The notes under the pieces: model-generated
Databases searched by the model: none
The model's input: only the letters and a program-made list of their open reading frames with translations
What the model was told of the DNA's origin: nothing
In this document: piece after piece, positions 16,169 to 24,166 of the stretch
Layout: each line of letters opens with the position of its first letter
Position numbering within the stretch: the stretch's first letter is position 1
Assembly: GCA_934167695.1 (NCBI GenBank)
Contig: CAKPLP010000014.1
Location: 1 to 28,861 of the forward strand
DNA: 28,861 nucleotides
Direction of reading: 5' to 3'
Source: an uncultured Bacilli bacterium
Lineage (GTDB): Bacteria; Bacillota_I; Bacilli_A; RF39; UBA660
Program-made: the position numbers and the translations under genes

Positions 16169-17031
16169 TAGGCACCTCCTACTACTTCGTAGGCATCCGT
16201 TACTACAAAAAATGCATTTTCATCTATTTCATTTATTCCTTGTTTAAAACGATAATACTCTTTAGTTGGCAATACACACATTAAAACCTTTTGTTTCTTG
16301 CCAGCAAATCCTCCTTCTGCGCTTAATTCGGTTACACTGTGATGCAAGTTTTCTATTATATATTGTTTTATTTTTTTATCTTCACTAGTTATTATGTAGA
16401 ATGATTTGGAATCTGATACTCCTAATATTACTCTATCTGTTATATAACTGATAATATATAATAGTAAAATTGCATACATTATTTTATTTATACCAAATAC
16501 TATTCCACTTAAAATAATAATTGTTCCATCGCTCATATACATAGCATTACCTATACTAACTTTTAAATATTTAGATAAAATTTGATTAATTATATCAGTT
16601 CCACCAGAACTGAAACCTGCTTTAAATATAAGACCTGAACCAAATCCTTGAATAACACCAGCGAAAATTACAGCAAGGAGAAGAACTGATGTATCTAAAT
16701 GTAAAAAGTTATTTATGTTTTGGGTTAGTTTTATAAATAGTGGAAAAAGGATACTTCCTAAAGTAGAGTGCATTGTTTTTTCTTTTCCAAGAGTAAAATA
16801 ACTTAAAACTAAAAGTAAAATATCTACTATTGCAATAAATAATGATGTATCTATATTAAATAAATAGTGAATTATTATTGATAGGCCACTTACTCCTCCT
16901 GCTACTAAATTATTTGGAGCACAAAACAAGTTGAAAGCACAAGCTGATAAAAATGCTCCTATTACTACTTGAAGATATCTTTTAAAACGGCTCTTTTTAT
17001 ATATCTTTTTTTCAATATTTTTTGTTGACAT
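16168..17031 (-). CDS. YitT-family membrane protein (first of a tandem pair)
   Basis: This 287-residue paralogue of the next gene shows the same layout: membrane segments, GGVSGLSIIIHYLF, GFSSGGTDIINQIL, then the DUF2179 domain with SFYIITSEDKKIKQYI and CVLPTKEYYR. It starts one base after the prfB stop codon. The two copies are clearly diverged, so the duplication is old. Confidence 0.85.
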   Translation of the reverse strand: MSTKNIEKKIYKKSRFKRYLQVVIGAFLSACAFNLFCAPNNLVAGGVSGLSIIIHYLFNIDTSLFIAIVDILLLVLSYFTLGKEKTMHSTLGSILFPLFIKLTQNINNFLHLDTSVLLLAVIFAGVIQGFGSGLIFKAGFSSGGTDIINQILSKYLKVSIGNAMYMSDGTIIILSGIVFGINKIMYAILLLYIISYITDRVILGVSDSKSFYIITSEDKKIKQYIIENLHHSVTELSAEGGFAGKKQKVLMCVLPTKEYYRFKQGINEIDENAFFVVTDAYEVVGGA

Positions 17032-17032
17032 A

Positions 17033-18131
17033 TTATTCTCCTTTTTTTAAATAGGCATCTATAAATATATTTATTTCTCCATCTAATACTTTATTAACAT
17101 TACTTGTTTCTATGTTTGTTCTATGATCTTTGACCATAGAATAAGGATGCATTACGTAGCTTCTTATTTGTGAACCAAATTCTATATTTTTTTCTTCACC
17201 TTTAATATTATTAAGTTCTTTTTGTTTTCTTTCTTCTTCTAAAACTTGAAGTTTACTTTTTAAAACTCTTAAGGCTTCTTCTTTATTACGTAGTTGACTT
17301 CTTTCATTTTGACAGGTTACAACAATCTTTGTTGGTAGATGAGTTATTCTTACTGCAGAATCTGTTGTATTTACTCCTTGTCCTCCACATCCTGATGAAC
17401 GATACACATCTATTTTTAAATCTTGTTCATTTATATCTATAATACTATCGTCTTCAATCTCTGGAGTTACTTCTATTGATGCGAATGAGGTATGACGACG
17501 ATTATTTGAGTCAAATGGTGATAATCTTACTAGACGGTGTACACCTTTTTCACATTTCAAATATCCATAGGCATTTTCTCCAGTAATTTCTAATGAACAA
17601 CTTTTTATACCAGCTTCTTCACCATCTTGATAATCTAGAGTCTTTACTTTAAATTGATTTTTTTCACACCATCTTGTATACATTCTATAAAGCATTAAAG
17701 CCCAATCACAAGCTTCTGTTCCACCTGCGCCACTATGTATTTCTAAAATACAGTTATTTTTATCAAACTTGCCATTTAATAATAGTAATTTTTCTAAATT
17801 AGTAATTTGAATATTTATATTTTTTAAATCTACCTTAATATTTTCTAGCAGACTATCATCTTTTTCTGTACTTATTAATTCTATTAATTCTAAATTATTT
17901 TTAATTTCTTTTTGTAAATTCATAATTGGCTCTGTAATATTCTTTAAGGATGATATATTTTTAAATATTTTTTGAGCATTTTGTTCATTATCCCAAAAAT
18001 TACTTTGCTTTGTTTGTTCTTCTAATTCTTTAATTTCTTTATTTTTTTTATCAACGTCAAAGTGACCTCCATAAGTCATTTACTTTTTTAAGATTTAATT
18101 CAAATTCCTTTTTTAATTCATTAATATCCAT
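17033..18131 (-). CDS. prfB: Peptide chain release factor 2, with programmed +1 frameshift
   Basis: RF2 frees finished proteins at UGA and UAA stop codons. The first 24 codons run from ATG 18131 to CTT 18060-18062, then an in-frame TGA (18057-18059). Shifting +1 there joins DVDKKNKEIKE and gives a 365-residue protein, the usual RF2 length. The catalytic GGQ (SSGCGGQGVNTTDSAV) falls at about residues 249-251 and the RF2-specific SPF tripeptide at about 204-206. The shift site lets RF2 control its own synthesis. An uninterrupted reading from 18079 would miss the true N-terminus. The conserved RF2 shows that UGA is a stop codon in this organism. Confidence 0.95.
18057..18070 (-). promoter_or_regulatory. 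prfB: RF2 programmed frameshift site
   Basis: The minus strand reads GGAGG TCA CTT TGA C: an internal Shine-Dalgarno-like GGAGG, the slippery CTT and the TGA followed by C. This is the canonical autoregulatory +1 frameshift signal of prfB. Confidence 0.95.
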
Positions 18132-18187
18132 TTTATCCCAACTTTCTATTAATATTATACACAATGTTATATTTATTTAAACAATAT

Positions 18188-18216
18188 TTGGTATATTTTT
18201 TTTATATTTACATAAT
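18188..18216 (+). promoter_or_regulatory. Plus-strand promoter of the candidate small RNA
   Basis: TTGGTA (18188-18193) and CATAAT (18211-18216) are separated by exactly 17 bases. Transcription would begin near 18222. Confidence 0.5.
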
Positions 18217-18221
18217 ATATT

Positions 18222-18290
18222 AGAGAGGAAGGTTCACTATAAGTGTGAAGATCCTCTGTAGATAGATTGGAGCCAATGGGCTCCTTTTTT
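18222..18290 (+). ncRNA. Candidate small RNA with two hairpins
   Basis: A first stem-loop spans 18225-18256: GAGGA with TCCTC outside, TTCAC with GTGAA inside, and a small internal loop. A 12-base linker follows, then the terminator hairpin GGAGCC-AATG-GGCTCC with six T (18269-18290). There is a plausible promoter and no open frame, and the neighbours on both sides are read the other way. I do not recognise it as a known RNA family. Alternatives are a stand-alone terminator, or an RNA antisense to the prfB-tdk spacer. Confidence 0.5.
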
Positions 18291-18339
18291 ATTTATAATA
18301 ATTACTTTCATCCAAATTATATACATTTAGAATATAAAT

Positions 18340-18369
18340 AAAAAGATTATTAACTAAAATAATCTTTTT
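18340..18369 (-). terminator. Rho-independent terminator of tdk
   Basis: AAAAAGATTATT and AATAATCTTTTT form a 12-bp stem around a six-base loop, overlapping the tdk stop codon. The T-rich end serves the minus strand. Confidence 0.8.
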
Positions 18370-18982
18370 AAAATTTCTTTTTTAAAACCTTTGGTTTTTC
18401 TTGTTCATAACCTAGTTTATGCTCTAAATAACATTTTCCACATAATGGAATATACTTTATATCTTCCTTTGTACCATCTATTAAAGTTGTTTCACCATCT
18501 AGGGTAAACTTATTATTTACAAATCTCGCATTGAATTTGGCTCTTTTTCCACATACACAAATTGTAATTAGTTCATCAGTTTCATCTGCTAATTCTAATA
18601 ATCTTTTACTACCTTCAAATAATTTACTTTTAAAATCACTTTTTAGACCATAACATATTACTGGAATATTATAAATTTTTGTTATGTAATATAATTCATC
18701 TATTTGATTTTCTGATAAAAATTGGGCTTCATCTACCAATATACATGAAACATCATTTAAATCTTTATAATATTTAGTCAATGATTCATCTTTTTTTAGT
18801 AATATATCTACTTTTCTTTTAAGACCTATTCTTGATTCTAGATAGTTTTCTCCTTTGGTATCTATTTCAGATTTTATTACTATTACTTTTTTATCATTTT
18901 GTTCATAATTATGTGCTACTTGCATTAATGCGGCACTTTTTCCACAATTCATGGCACCATATCTAAAATATAATTTTGACAT
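18368..18982 (-). CDS. tdk: Thymidine kinase, type II
   Basis: Phosphorylates thymidine with ATP in the cytoplasmic salvage pathway. The 204-residue length fits type II enzymes. Visible motifs are the P-loop GAMNCGKS (9-16), the Walker B/DEAQF segment (84-88, Glu85 in the catalytic region), and the structural zinc cysteines Cys142/Cys144 and Cys181/Cys184 bracketing the thymidine-binding lasso. The ATG has AGGATG upstream. It probably shares a transcript with the small ORF just upstream. Confidence 0.93.
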   Translation of the reverse strand: MSKLYFRYGAMNCGKSAALMQVAHNYEQNDKKVIVIKSEIDTKGENYLESRIGLKRKVDILLKKDESLTKYYKDLNDVSCILVDEAQFLSENQIDELYYITKIYNIPVICYGLKSDFKSKLFEGSKRLLELADETDELITICVCGKRAKFNARFVNNKFTLDGETTLIDGTKEDIKYIPLCGKCYLEHKLGYEQEKPKVLKKKF

Positions 18983-18998
18983 TTTTCTATTTCACATC

Positions 18999-19136
18999 CT
19001 ATTTAAATACATTACAATATTTTTTTATTTTTTCTGACTTTAATATTTGCTTATATATTTTTAATTCATTAATTTTATCATTATAATATTCTAAATTTAT
19101 TCCATGAAATAATTTTTCTTCTATATTATCTATCAT
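18999..19136 (-). CDS. Small 45-residue ORF upstream of tdk
   Basis: The minus strand from ATG 19136 encodes MIDNIEEKLFHGINLEYYND and then a lysine-rich helix ending KKYCNVFK. GAGGG lies six bases ahead of this ATG; an ATG at 19148 has no such site. A TATAAT box lies about 23 bp upstream and tdk starts 16 bp after the stop. It could be a small protein or simply leader sequence. I recognise no family. Confidence 0.4.
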   Translation of the reverse strand: MIDNIEEKLFHGINLEYYNDKINELKIYKQILKSEKIKKYCNVFK

Positions 19137-19158
19137 ATTTGCCCTCATAATTGTATCT

Positions 19159-19164
19159 ATTATA
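19159..19164 (-). promoter_or_regulatory. -10 box for the small ORF/tdk transcript
   Basis: A perfect TATAAT on the minus strand; no good -35 box at the right distance. Confidence 0.45.
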
Positions 19165-19221
19165 CACCAAATGTTTTTGATTTAAAATATAATATTTAAA
19201 TTTTAATATTTTGCTTTTAAA

Positions 19222-19250
19222 TAAAAAAATATTAACAATTTTGTTAATAC
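19222..19250 (-). terminator. Terminator of the C39-like peptidase gene
   Basis: On the minus strand ATTAACAA and TTGTTAAT form a stem with a two-base loop, followed by a run of seven T, directly past the stop codon at 19253. Confidence 0.8.
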
Positions 19251-19252
19251 TT

Positions 19253-20527
19253 TTACGATATTATGACTGATCTTTTTCCTGTAGAGTTATAAATTGACTC
19301 AACCTGTTTTTTAGAGGTTGTCCATTTGGTCCTACCATCATCATGAGTCCATGGATCTGTTAGTATTTGTTCGCCGGTTATACTGTTATACCCTGTTAAT
19401 AGTAAAACATGAACATTTTTAGGAGCACCTTCAATAAATTCTTTCGGAGCTTTTAATTTTGCAGTCAAATAAATAATAACGGGATTACCTGCTTTAACCT
19501 GTTCATCTAGTTCATCCAATGATTTTCCTGTACTATCAATAATGCCATTATTTCCAGAAGAGGTTCTACCATATTTAGCAAGTGGATCTGGAGCAATCCA
19601 ATGTGGCACATCATTTGGCTGAGTACCATAAATATCATGAGTAAATCCTAGAAAAGGATCTGAACTTTTTGGAACATTTTCAGCATAAGTTGGTAAAGTC
19701 ATATCTTTTAAATATCCTTTATATTGTAAACCCATCAGTAATGTAGCTACTTCACAACCATTTAATACATTATTTTTATTTTGACTAATATATGGGACTT
19801 CTAACACTGTCCACGCTGCTTGAATTTGCCTTCTTTTTTCTTCTTCCTGTCTTCTCTTTTCTTCCGCAATTCTTTGTCTTTCTAATTCTTCTCTTTTTAA
19901 TAACTCACTATTGACTAAATCTAAATATACTTGTAATTCATTACTTATATCTTGTTGCTTTAAAGATTGTTTTTTTGTAATAGCTGCATTATACATATCT
20001 CTAGTTACATCATCTTTTACTTGTTGATATTGATTATCAACGAAGAGAGAATCAATAGTATTTTTAACATCATTTATTTGATTGATTTGTTCATTCATTG
20101 ACTGCAATTTTGGATTTAACAACTCTTGGTAATTTTTTGAAAGCATAAAGTTTTTATTTTTAACATTAACCAGATCGGCACTAGTGACATTCGAGCGAAG
20201 AATATCACCATCAAAGTAACTATCAATAATATTTTTCAATGTAACATAATCTTTCAATTTTTTTAATTTATTATCTAGCTTTTCTCTTTTATCGTCATAG
20301 ACTACTTTTTTATTCATTTTTTCAACTGAAACTACTTCTTTTATATTTAAATTATCTCTTGGTATGTATTTATTGCTACTAGAAAATAACTTTCTGTATG
20401 CCTTACAAGTATCACTATATTGTTTTTCTTGTAAATTAATAACTTTATTAGCACAAAGAAAACATGTGATTGCTAATACTACACATATAATTCCCACAAC
20501 TAACCACAATATTCTTTTTTTACTCAT
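19253..20527 (-). CDS. Membrane-anchored coiled-coil C39-like cysteine peptidase
   Basis: An N-terminal membrane span (about residues 6-28) precedes a long charged coiled coil with a KRRQEEEKRR-type stretch near 225-235, then a papain-like C39_2 domain. Catalytic residues are visible: Cys258 in LNGCEVATLLM, His373 in NVHVLLLTGYN and Asp391 in TDPW. The catalytic domain should lie outside the membrane, where it could act on surface proteins or peptides; the substrate is unknown. I chose ATG 20527 over the in-frame ATG five codons upstream (20542) because GGAGAG stands seven bases before it. The gene is monocistronic, with its own terminator. Confidence 0.8.
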   Translation of the reverse strand: MSKKRILWLVVGIICVVLAITCFLCANKVINLQEKQYSDTCKAYRKLFSSSNKYIPRDNLNIKEVVSVEKMNKKVVYDDKREKLDNKLKKLKDYVTLKNIIDSYFDGDILRSNVTSADLVNVKNKNFMLSKNYQELLNPKLQSMNEQINQINDVKNTIDSLFVDNQYQQVKDDVTRDMYNAAITKKQSLKQQDISNELQVYLDLVNSELLKREELERQRIAEEKRRQEEEKRRQIQAAWTVLEVPYISQNKNNVLNGCEVATLLMGLQYKGYLKDMTLPTYAENVPKSSDPFLGFTHDIYGTQPNDVPHWIAPDPLAKYGRTSSGNNGIIDSTGKSLDELDEQVKAGNPVIIYLTAKLKAPKEFIEGAPKNVHVLLLTGYNSITGEQILTDPWTHDDGRTKWTTSKKQVESIYNSTGKRSVIIS

Positions 20528-20547
20528 ACTTATACTCTCCATAGTAT

Positions 20548-20576
20548 AGAATATAATTTAACAAAAAAAATGTCAA
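20548..20576 (-). promoter_or_regulatory. Possible promoter of the C39-like gene
   Basis: TTGACA (20571-20576) and TATTCT (20548-20553) are 17 bases apart on the minus strand. The -35 box overlaps the stem of a terminator, so read-through and initiation may interact. Confidence 0.4.
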
Positions 20577-20607
20577 TAAATCTACCTTGGTAGTTTGATT
20601 ATTGACA
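20562..20607 (-). terminator. Strong terminator of the remnant genes
   Basis: TGTCAATAA and TTATTGACA, with CTACC and GGTAG inside, form a two-part stem. On the minus strand it is followed by eight T. It stands 18 bp past the stop of the acetyltransferase remnant. Confidence 0.75.
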
Positions 20608-20624
20608 TATATTTAACAATATTA

Positions 20625-20880
20625 TTATTTTTCTAATTTCATATATAAAATTGGATAAGGATTTTTCTGTTCATCTAATTCGCTTCTTTTATATGTTTTA
20701 AATCCCATATGTTGATAAAATTTTAATGCTGAATAATTTTGTTCATTAACGGTTACTTCATTAATTTTATAATTCTCCAAATTCTAAATATATATTTGTA
20801 AATACTTCACTAGTATAGTCAATATCTTCAAAAGACCAGTTGGCCATTTTACTATAGAAATTATATTTATTTGTTTTCAT
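20625..20880 (-). pseudogene. Fused remnants: methyltransferase start and GNAT acetyltransferase end
   Basis: From ATG 20880 the minus strand encodes 37 residues (KYNFYSKMANWSFEDIDYTS and so on) resembling the start of a class I SAM methyltransferase; that assignment is tentative. The frame then stops. In another frame follows ENYKINEVTVNEQNYSALKF, then YQHMGFKTYKRSELDEQKNP and YPILYMKLEK, the unmistakable C-terminus of a GNAT acetyltransferase. The front of one gene has joined the back of another near 20780. Neither is functional. Confidence 0.6.
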
Positions 20881-21087
20881 TTTCACCATCATCTATTAAT
20901 ATTAATAAAGTGTGATTAAATATAAAAAGAAGCTCCTTTCACGAATATACCACAAAAAACAACCACAAAATTAATGTGTATATTTTTTGTCACTCATGAG
21001 GAGATTCTTAAGACTCTTCATTATTCCTTTAAACATTTATTTATCTGGTAGTAAAACGCGAATGACTAATTGATTTACTACATTTAA

Positions 21088-21116
21088 ATTATAACAAATT
21101 AATATTAATATGTCAA
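21088..21116 (-). promoter_or_regulatory. Perfect consensus sigma-A promoter facing remnants
   Basis: The minus strand has TTGACA (21111-21116), a 17-base spacer and TATAAT (21088-21093), both hexamers perfect. Downstream lie only the 21-codon ORF and the methyltransferase/acetyltransferase remnants, so its original gene is probably gone. Confidence 0.7.
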
Positions 21117-21170
21117 AAATCACTACGAGCAAAAATGATGTCGGCATCCTTTTTACTTATTTTTTAATTC

Positions 21171-21232
21171 TGTCCACATTATTTATACTATGTGGACAAG
21201 TCGTGAACAAATTGTCATCTGTAGACAAATTT
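21171..21232. repeat. GTGGACAAATT repeat cluster outside the left secA copy
   Basis: An inverted pair TGTCCACAT/ATGTGGACA (21171-21198) is followed by CGTGAACAAATT (21202-21213) and TGTAGACAAATTT (21220-21232). The same motif, TGTGGACAAATT, is at 28850-28861, outside the right secA copy. These could be recombinase arm sites of neighbouring elements. Confidence 0.45.
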
Positions 21233-21282
21233 ATCGTTTTTTCTATTTTTGACAATTCCTTATTTTATAAAGGCTTGTGAGG

Positions 21283-21342
21283 TTATTTACCACAGCATTG
21301 TTTGTACTTCTTACCAGAGCCACAAGTTCGTCCTTTTTCAGT
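21283..21342 (-). pseudogene. secA: secA 3'-end fragment, left copy
   Basis: The minus strand encodes EKGRTCGSGKKYKQCCGK and a stop: the SEC-C zinc-binding motif (CxS...CC) that ends SecA. Nothing of the SecA motor is upstream. It is a stub made at an integration site. Confidence 0.7.
21284..21326. repeat. 43-bp direct repeat, left (att-like, secA 3' end)
   Basis: Identical over 43 bases to 28676-28718. It covers the codons from CGSGKKYKQCCGK to the stop. Flanking bases differ on both sides. Confidence 0.85.
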
Positions 21343-21462
21343 ATATATGATACTATGAAATATATATAGTATTATATATTTTTCAAGGAAAAATGAGTCT
21401 GAACGGTATTGGTATTATGTCATACATATAGTATATATAGAACTATACATTTTTTTATTTTT

Positions 21463-21483
21463 GCACACAAATTGCACACATTG
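21463..21483. repeat. GCACACAAATT motif pair, left end of element
   Basis: GCACACAAATT and GCACACATTG in tandem. About 30 bases here (from 21451) closely match the stretch around 28573-28603 at the other end. Confidence 0.55.
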
Positions 21484-21542
21484 TTATCATCAGCATTTGT
21501 TCTCTACTTAAAATTATAACATTTTTATTTTTATATAACAAT

Positions 21543-23507
21543 CTATAATTCACCTTTATAAAAATAAATTTTCATTGCATCTTCGTTATACGTAGGTTTT
21601 GAAATATCTATATCTAGAAAATTTGATATATAATATATTAAATATTGAGATGAAATTAATAAATCATATTCACATAATATTCCATCATATCTACTTTCAA
21701 TTATCAAATTTTGATCTTTTTCTAAATATTCCAATAACTTTTTCTCATATAAACTTGTAGTTTTTTGCTTAAAATAAATATTTTTGTTATGACTTAAATG
21801 CTCGTAATTAATAAATCTTCCATGTGAAAAATTTTTCTTTTCATGAATTAAACAATTATATATACCGGACTCAATTATTTTACTTTCTAAATCACTACCA
21901 GCAGATTCAGTAAAATCTCCTGTAAAAATATTAAAACTATTTCCTTCTTTTAAAAATTCTTTTAGCATTTTTTTATTTTCTTTAAAATATTTATCAAAGT
22001 AATTTTTCCAATAATTTATACTATCTCTAATAAACTCTTCAATATCATTTTTTGATTTTCTTTCAAAATATAATTTTAAAAATAAACTAGCTGGAGCCAA
22101 TGCTCCTTCAAAAGATAAGAATCCTCTCTCTTTTCCTTTATTTGTGCCTGTTCGATATGAAATAACATTATTTTTAGATATTCCAGTTTTTGTTACAACC
22201 TTTTGCAATTCACCTTTTGTTATAATATATTTATTATCATTATCAATTAAACTTGTTGATACAAGCAAATCATTTGTTGTTCCTGAGTAAGTAAACAAAA
22301 ATACTGAATCAACACTATTATTGTTTCTATAATATAGGTCTCTAGGATATAAAGCCACTGTATTTATTCCATATAAATGATTAATAAGTTTAGATGAAAA
22401 TTTTGCGCCTGCAAAAGAACCACCAGTTCCTACAAAAATACTATTATTTAGACTTTCAAAATCTATTTTAGTTAACTTATCATAAGCACTACTATTAATA
22501 GCATTAATTATTCTTGTTTCTAAATTATTGATATTTATATTACATCTTTTTATTTGTTTTCTTAATGAAATATTAAAATTACTGCAAGAGCAAGCATCTT
22601 TCACTTTTTTTATTTTATATAAATTTTGTATATGTCCTCTTGCACCAAACTTTTTTACAACCTTTTTTGTAAGTTTAGTTGCTTTTTCAAAAGTTGAATC
22701 TATAAATTTATAATCAATAATATAGTTATTCTTTATATATTCACTAATAAACATTGAAAAAAATGCATCCCCAGCTCCTGTTGGGTCAACTTCTACCTCA
22801 GGATTACTTAACTCTTTATTGACTTTATTATTATCAAAAACAAAGTCTGAACCTTTTTTTCCTCTAGTTACAATTATCATTTTAGGATGTAGTATATTAT
22901 ATATCTCTTCCAATGATTTTATAGAAAATCTATTTTTCAAATATTTTTCAACTCGTTCATTTAAGTTTATAATATCAAATTTATTTTTAATTTTTTCTAG
23001 TATTTCATTATCATTATAATCTTCTAATTCAAAATATTGTCCCAAATCTAGCATTTTTCTATTATTACAATTATCTATTATAATTTGATTTTTATTGTTT
23101 AAATTATCAAAAATCAAAACATCATCTTTATTAATTTGTTTCAAAATATCATTTGGTTCTATTTTACTTTCTTCGTACCATTTTTTTATATTACAAATAG
23201 GACATCGTTTTTTTGAAGTAAACTCTAATTTATCATTTAATTCTTGATATGATACATGAAAGCAACGAGTATTTATATTTTCAATCACTTTTACATTATC
23301 AATGTTTGTTCCAACTTCCTTTAAGCTATTAATTGCTATAGTACCTGCCATATCATCACCACATACACCACAAACAGATGTTTCTAAGCCTAGTTTAGCA
23401 ATGTTAGCAATTATATTATGAGAAGTCATTCCTCCATTTACTCCTACCAATTTACCATTTTTATAATAAAAATCTGTAACTAAATCTCCAATACTAATTA
23501 TTTTCAT
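21543..23507 (-). CDS. PfkB-family kinase fused to a SIS sugar-phosphate domain
   Basis: The 654 residues form two enzymes. Residues 1-300 are a ribokinase/PfkB-type kinase: GGMTSHNIIANIAKLG (25-40) in the substrate lobe, VTRGKKGSDFVF (213-224), and the ATP-site signature DPTGAGDAFF (241-250) with catalytic-base Asp247. An unusual CPIC pair (Cys102/Cys105) sits in the lid region. Residues 330-650 are a SIS domain with VGTGGSFAGAKF (359-370) and FTYSGTTND (405-413), which bind phosphosugars. One chain could phosphorylate a sugar or nucleoside and isomerise or deaminate a phosphosugar; the substrate is unknown. It is the last gene of the operon, 12 bp after the esterase, with AGGTGA as ribosome binding site. 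Confidence 0.85.
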   Translation of the reverse strand: MKIISIGDLVTDFYYKNGKLVGVNGGMTSHNIIANIAKLGLETSVCGVCGDDMAGTIAINSLKEVGTNIDNVKVIENINTRCFHVSYQELNDKLEFTSKKRCPICNIKKWYEESKIEPNDILKQINKDDVLIFDNLNNKNQIIIDNCNNRKMLDLGQYFELEDYNDNEILEKIKNKFDIINLNERVEKYLKNRFSIKSLEEIYNILHPKMIIVTRGKKGSDFVFDNNKVNKELSNPEVEVDPTGAGDAFFSMFISEYIKNNYIIDYKFIDSTFEKATKLTKKVVKKFGARGHIQNLYKIKKVKDACSCSNFNISLRKQIKRCNININNLETRIINAINSSAYDKLTKIDFESLNNSIFVGTGGSFAGAKFSSKLINHLYGINTVALYPRDLYYRNNNSVDSVFLFTYSGTTNDLLVSTSLIDNDNKYIITKGELQKVVTKTGISKNNVISYRTGTNKGKERGFLSFEGALAPASLFLKLYFERKSKNDIEEFIRDSINYWKNYFDKYFKENKKMLKEFLKEGNSFNIFTGDFTESAGSDLESKIIESGIYNCLIHEKKNFSHGRFINYEHLSHNKNIYFKQKTTSLYEKKLLEYLEKDQNLIIESRYDGILCEYDLLISSQYLIYYISNFLDIDISKPTYNEDAMKIYFYKGEL

Positions 23508-23519
23508 TCATTCACCTAC

Positions 23520-24161
23520 TTAAATATTTTTTTCTAACCACTCATACAAATACTTATCTTTAAAAGCATGTGAAGTTAAAAAATGATTATCATTTTCTAT
23601 AATTTTTAATTCTATATTTTTTGAATCAATATTTTTAAGTTTATTATAAGCTTGTATACTTTCATTAACATCAATAACATCATCATTATTACCATGATAT
23701 ATTAAAATTGCTTTGTCTTTTACTTGTGATAAAGTTTGATTAATAGGAAGCATTATACCTCCAGACACAGATACTATACCTTTAAATAGTTCAGGTCTTG
23801 ACATAATATAATTCCAAGCACCAAACGCCCCCATACTACTTCCTAAAATACATACTCTATTTTTATCACATTTATATTCTTTATAAACTTCTTCTAAAAT
23901 TTTTTCTACATCCCTTAAATGATAATCCCAAAAATTGTTGTTGGTACATTGTGGAGCAACTACAATATAAGGGATATTAAACTTATTCATATATTTAGGC
24001 AAAGCATATTTCTCTACATCTTCTACTTTATTGCCTCTTTCTCCTATACCATGTAAAAACAATAGTAATGGCAAATCACTTTCATTTGTTTCTGGAGCAT
24101 AAACAATATAATTTATATTACAAAAATTACTATCATTAAGTTTACAATATTTTTTTAACAT
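23520..24161 (-). CDS. Alpha/beta-hydrolase esterase
   Basis: The 213-residue protein is of the small carboxylesterase/feruloyl-esterase type. It has an oxyanion strand LLLFLHGIGERG (32-43), nucleophile elbow GSSMGA with Ser109, acid Asp160 in HGNNDDV and His193 in NDNHFLT, a complete triad. No signal peptide, so it works in the cytoplasm, probably on a small ester. It lies five bases after the acetyltransferase gene. An acyl-transferase next to an esterase suggests a pair that adds and removes an acyl group, or a final deprotection step; this is inference. Confidence 0.85.
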   Translation of the reverse strand: MLKKYCKLNDSNFCNINYIVYAPETNESDLPLLLFLHGIGERGNKVEDVEKYALPKYMNKFNIPYIVVAPQCTNNNFWDYHLRDVEKILEEVYKEYKCDKNRVCILGSSMGAFGAWNYIMSRPELFKGIVSVSGGIMLPINQTLSQVKDKAILIYHGNNDDVIDVNESIQAYNKLKNIDSKNIELKIIENDNHFLTSHAFKDKYLYEWLEKNI

Positions 24162-24166
24162 ATATC

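Larger units (their letters stand above)
20881..21282. other. Gene-poor stretch with repeats and a lone promoter
   Basis: No credible gene is present. It holds a 21-codon ORF (20971-21036, minus; MFKGIMKSLKNLLMSDKKYT and one more residue) without a ribosome binding site, a consensus promoter, CCACAAAA repeats near 20950-20970 and the repeat cluster at 21171-21232. It reads like debris at an integration hotspot. Confidence 0.5.

Noticed and set aside
18057..18059. In-frame TGA in prfB as a sign of UGA recoding or a broken gene
   Set aside because: Context and position match the normal RF2 frameshift site, and the shifted product has the exact expected length.
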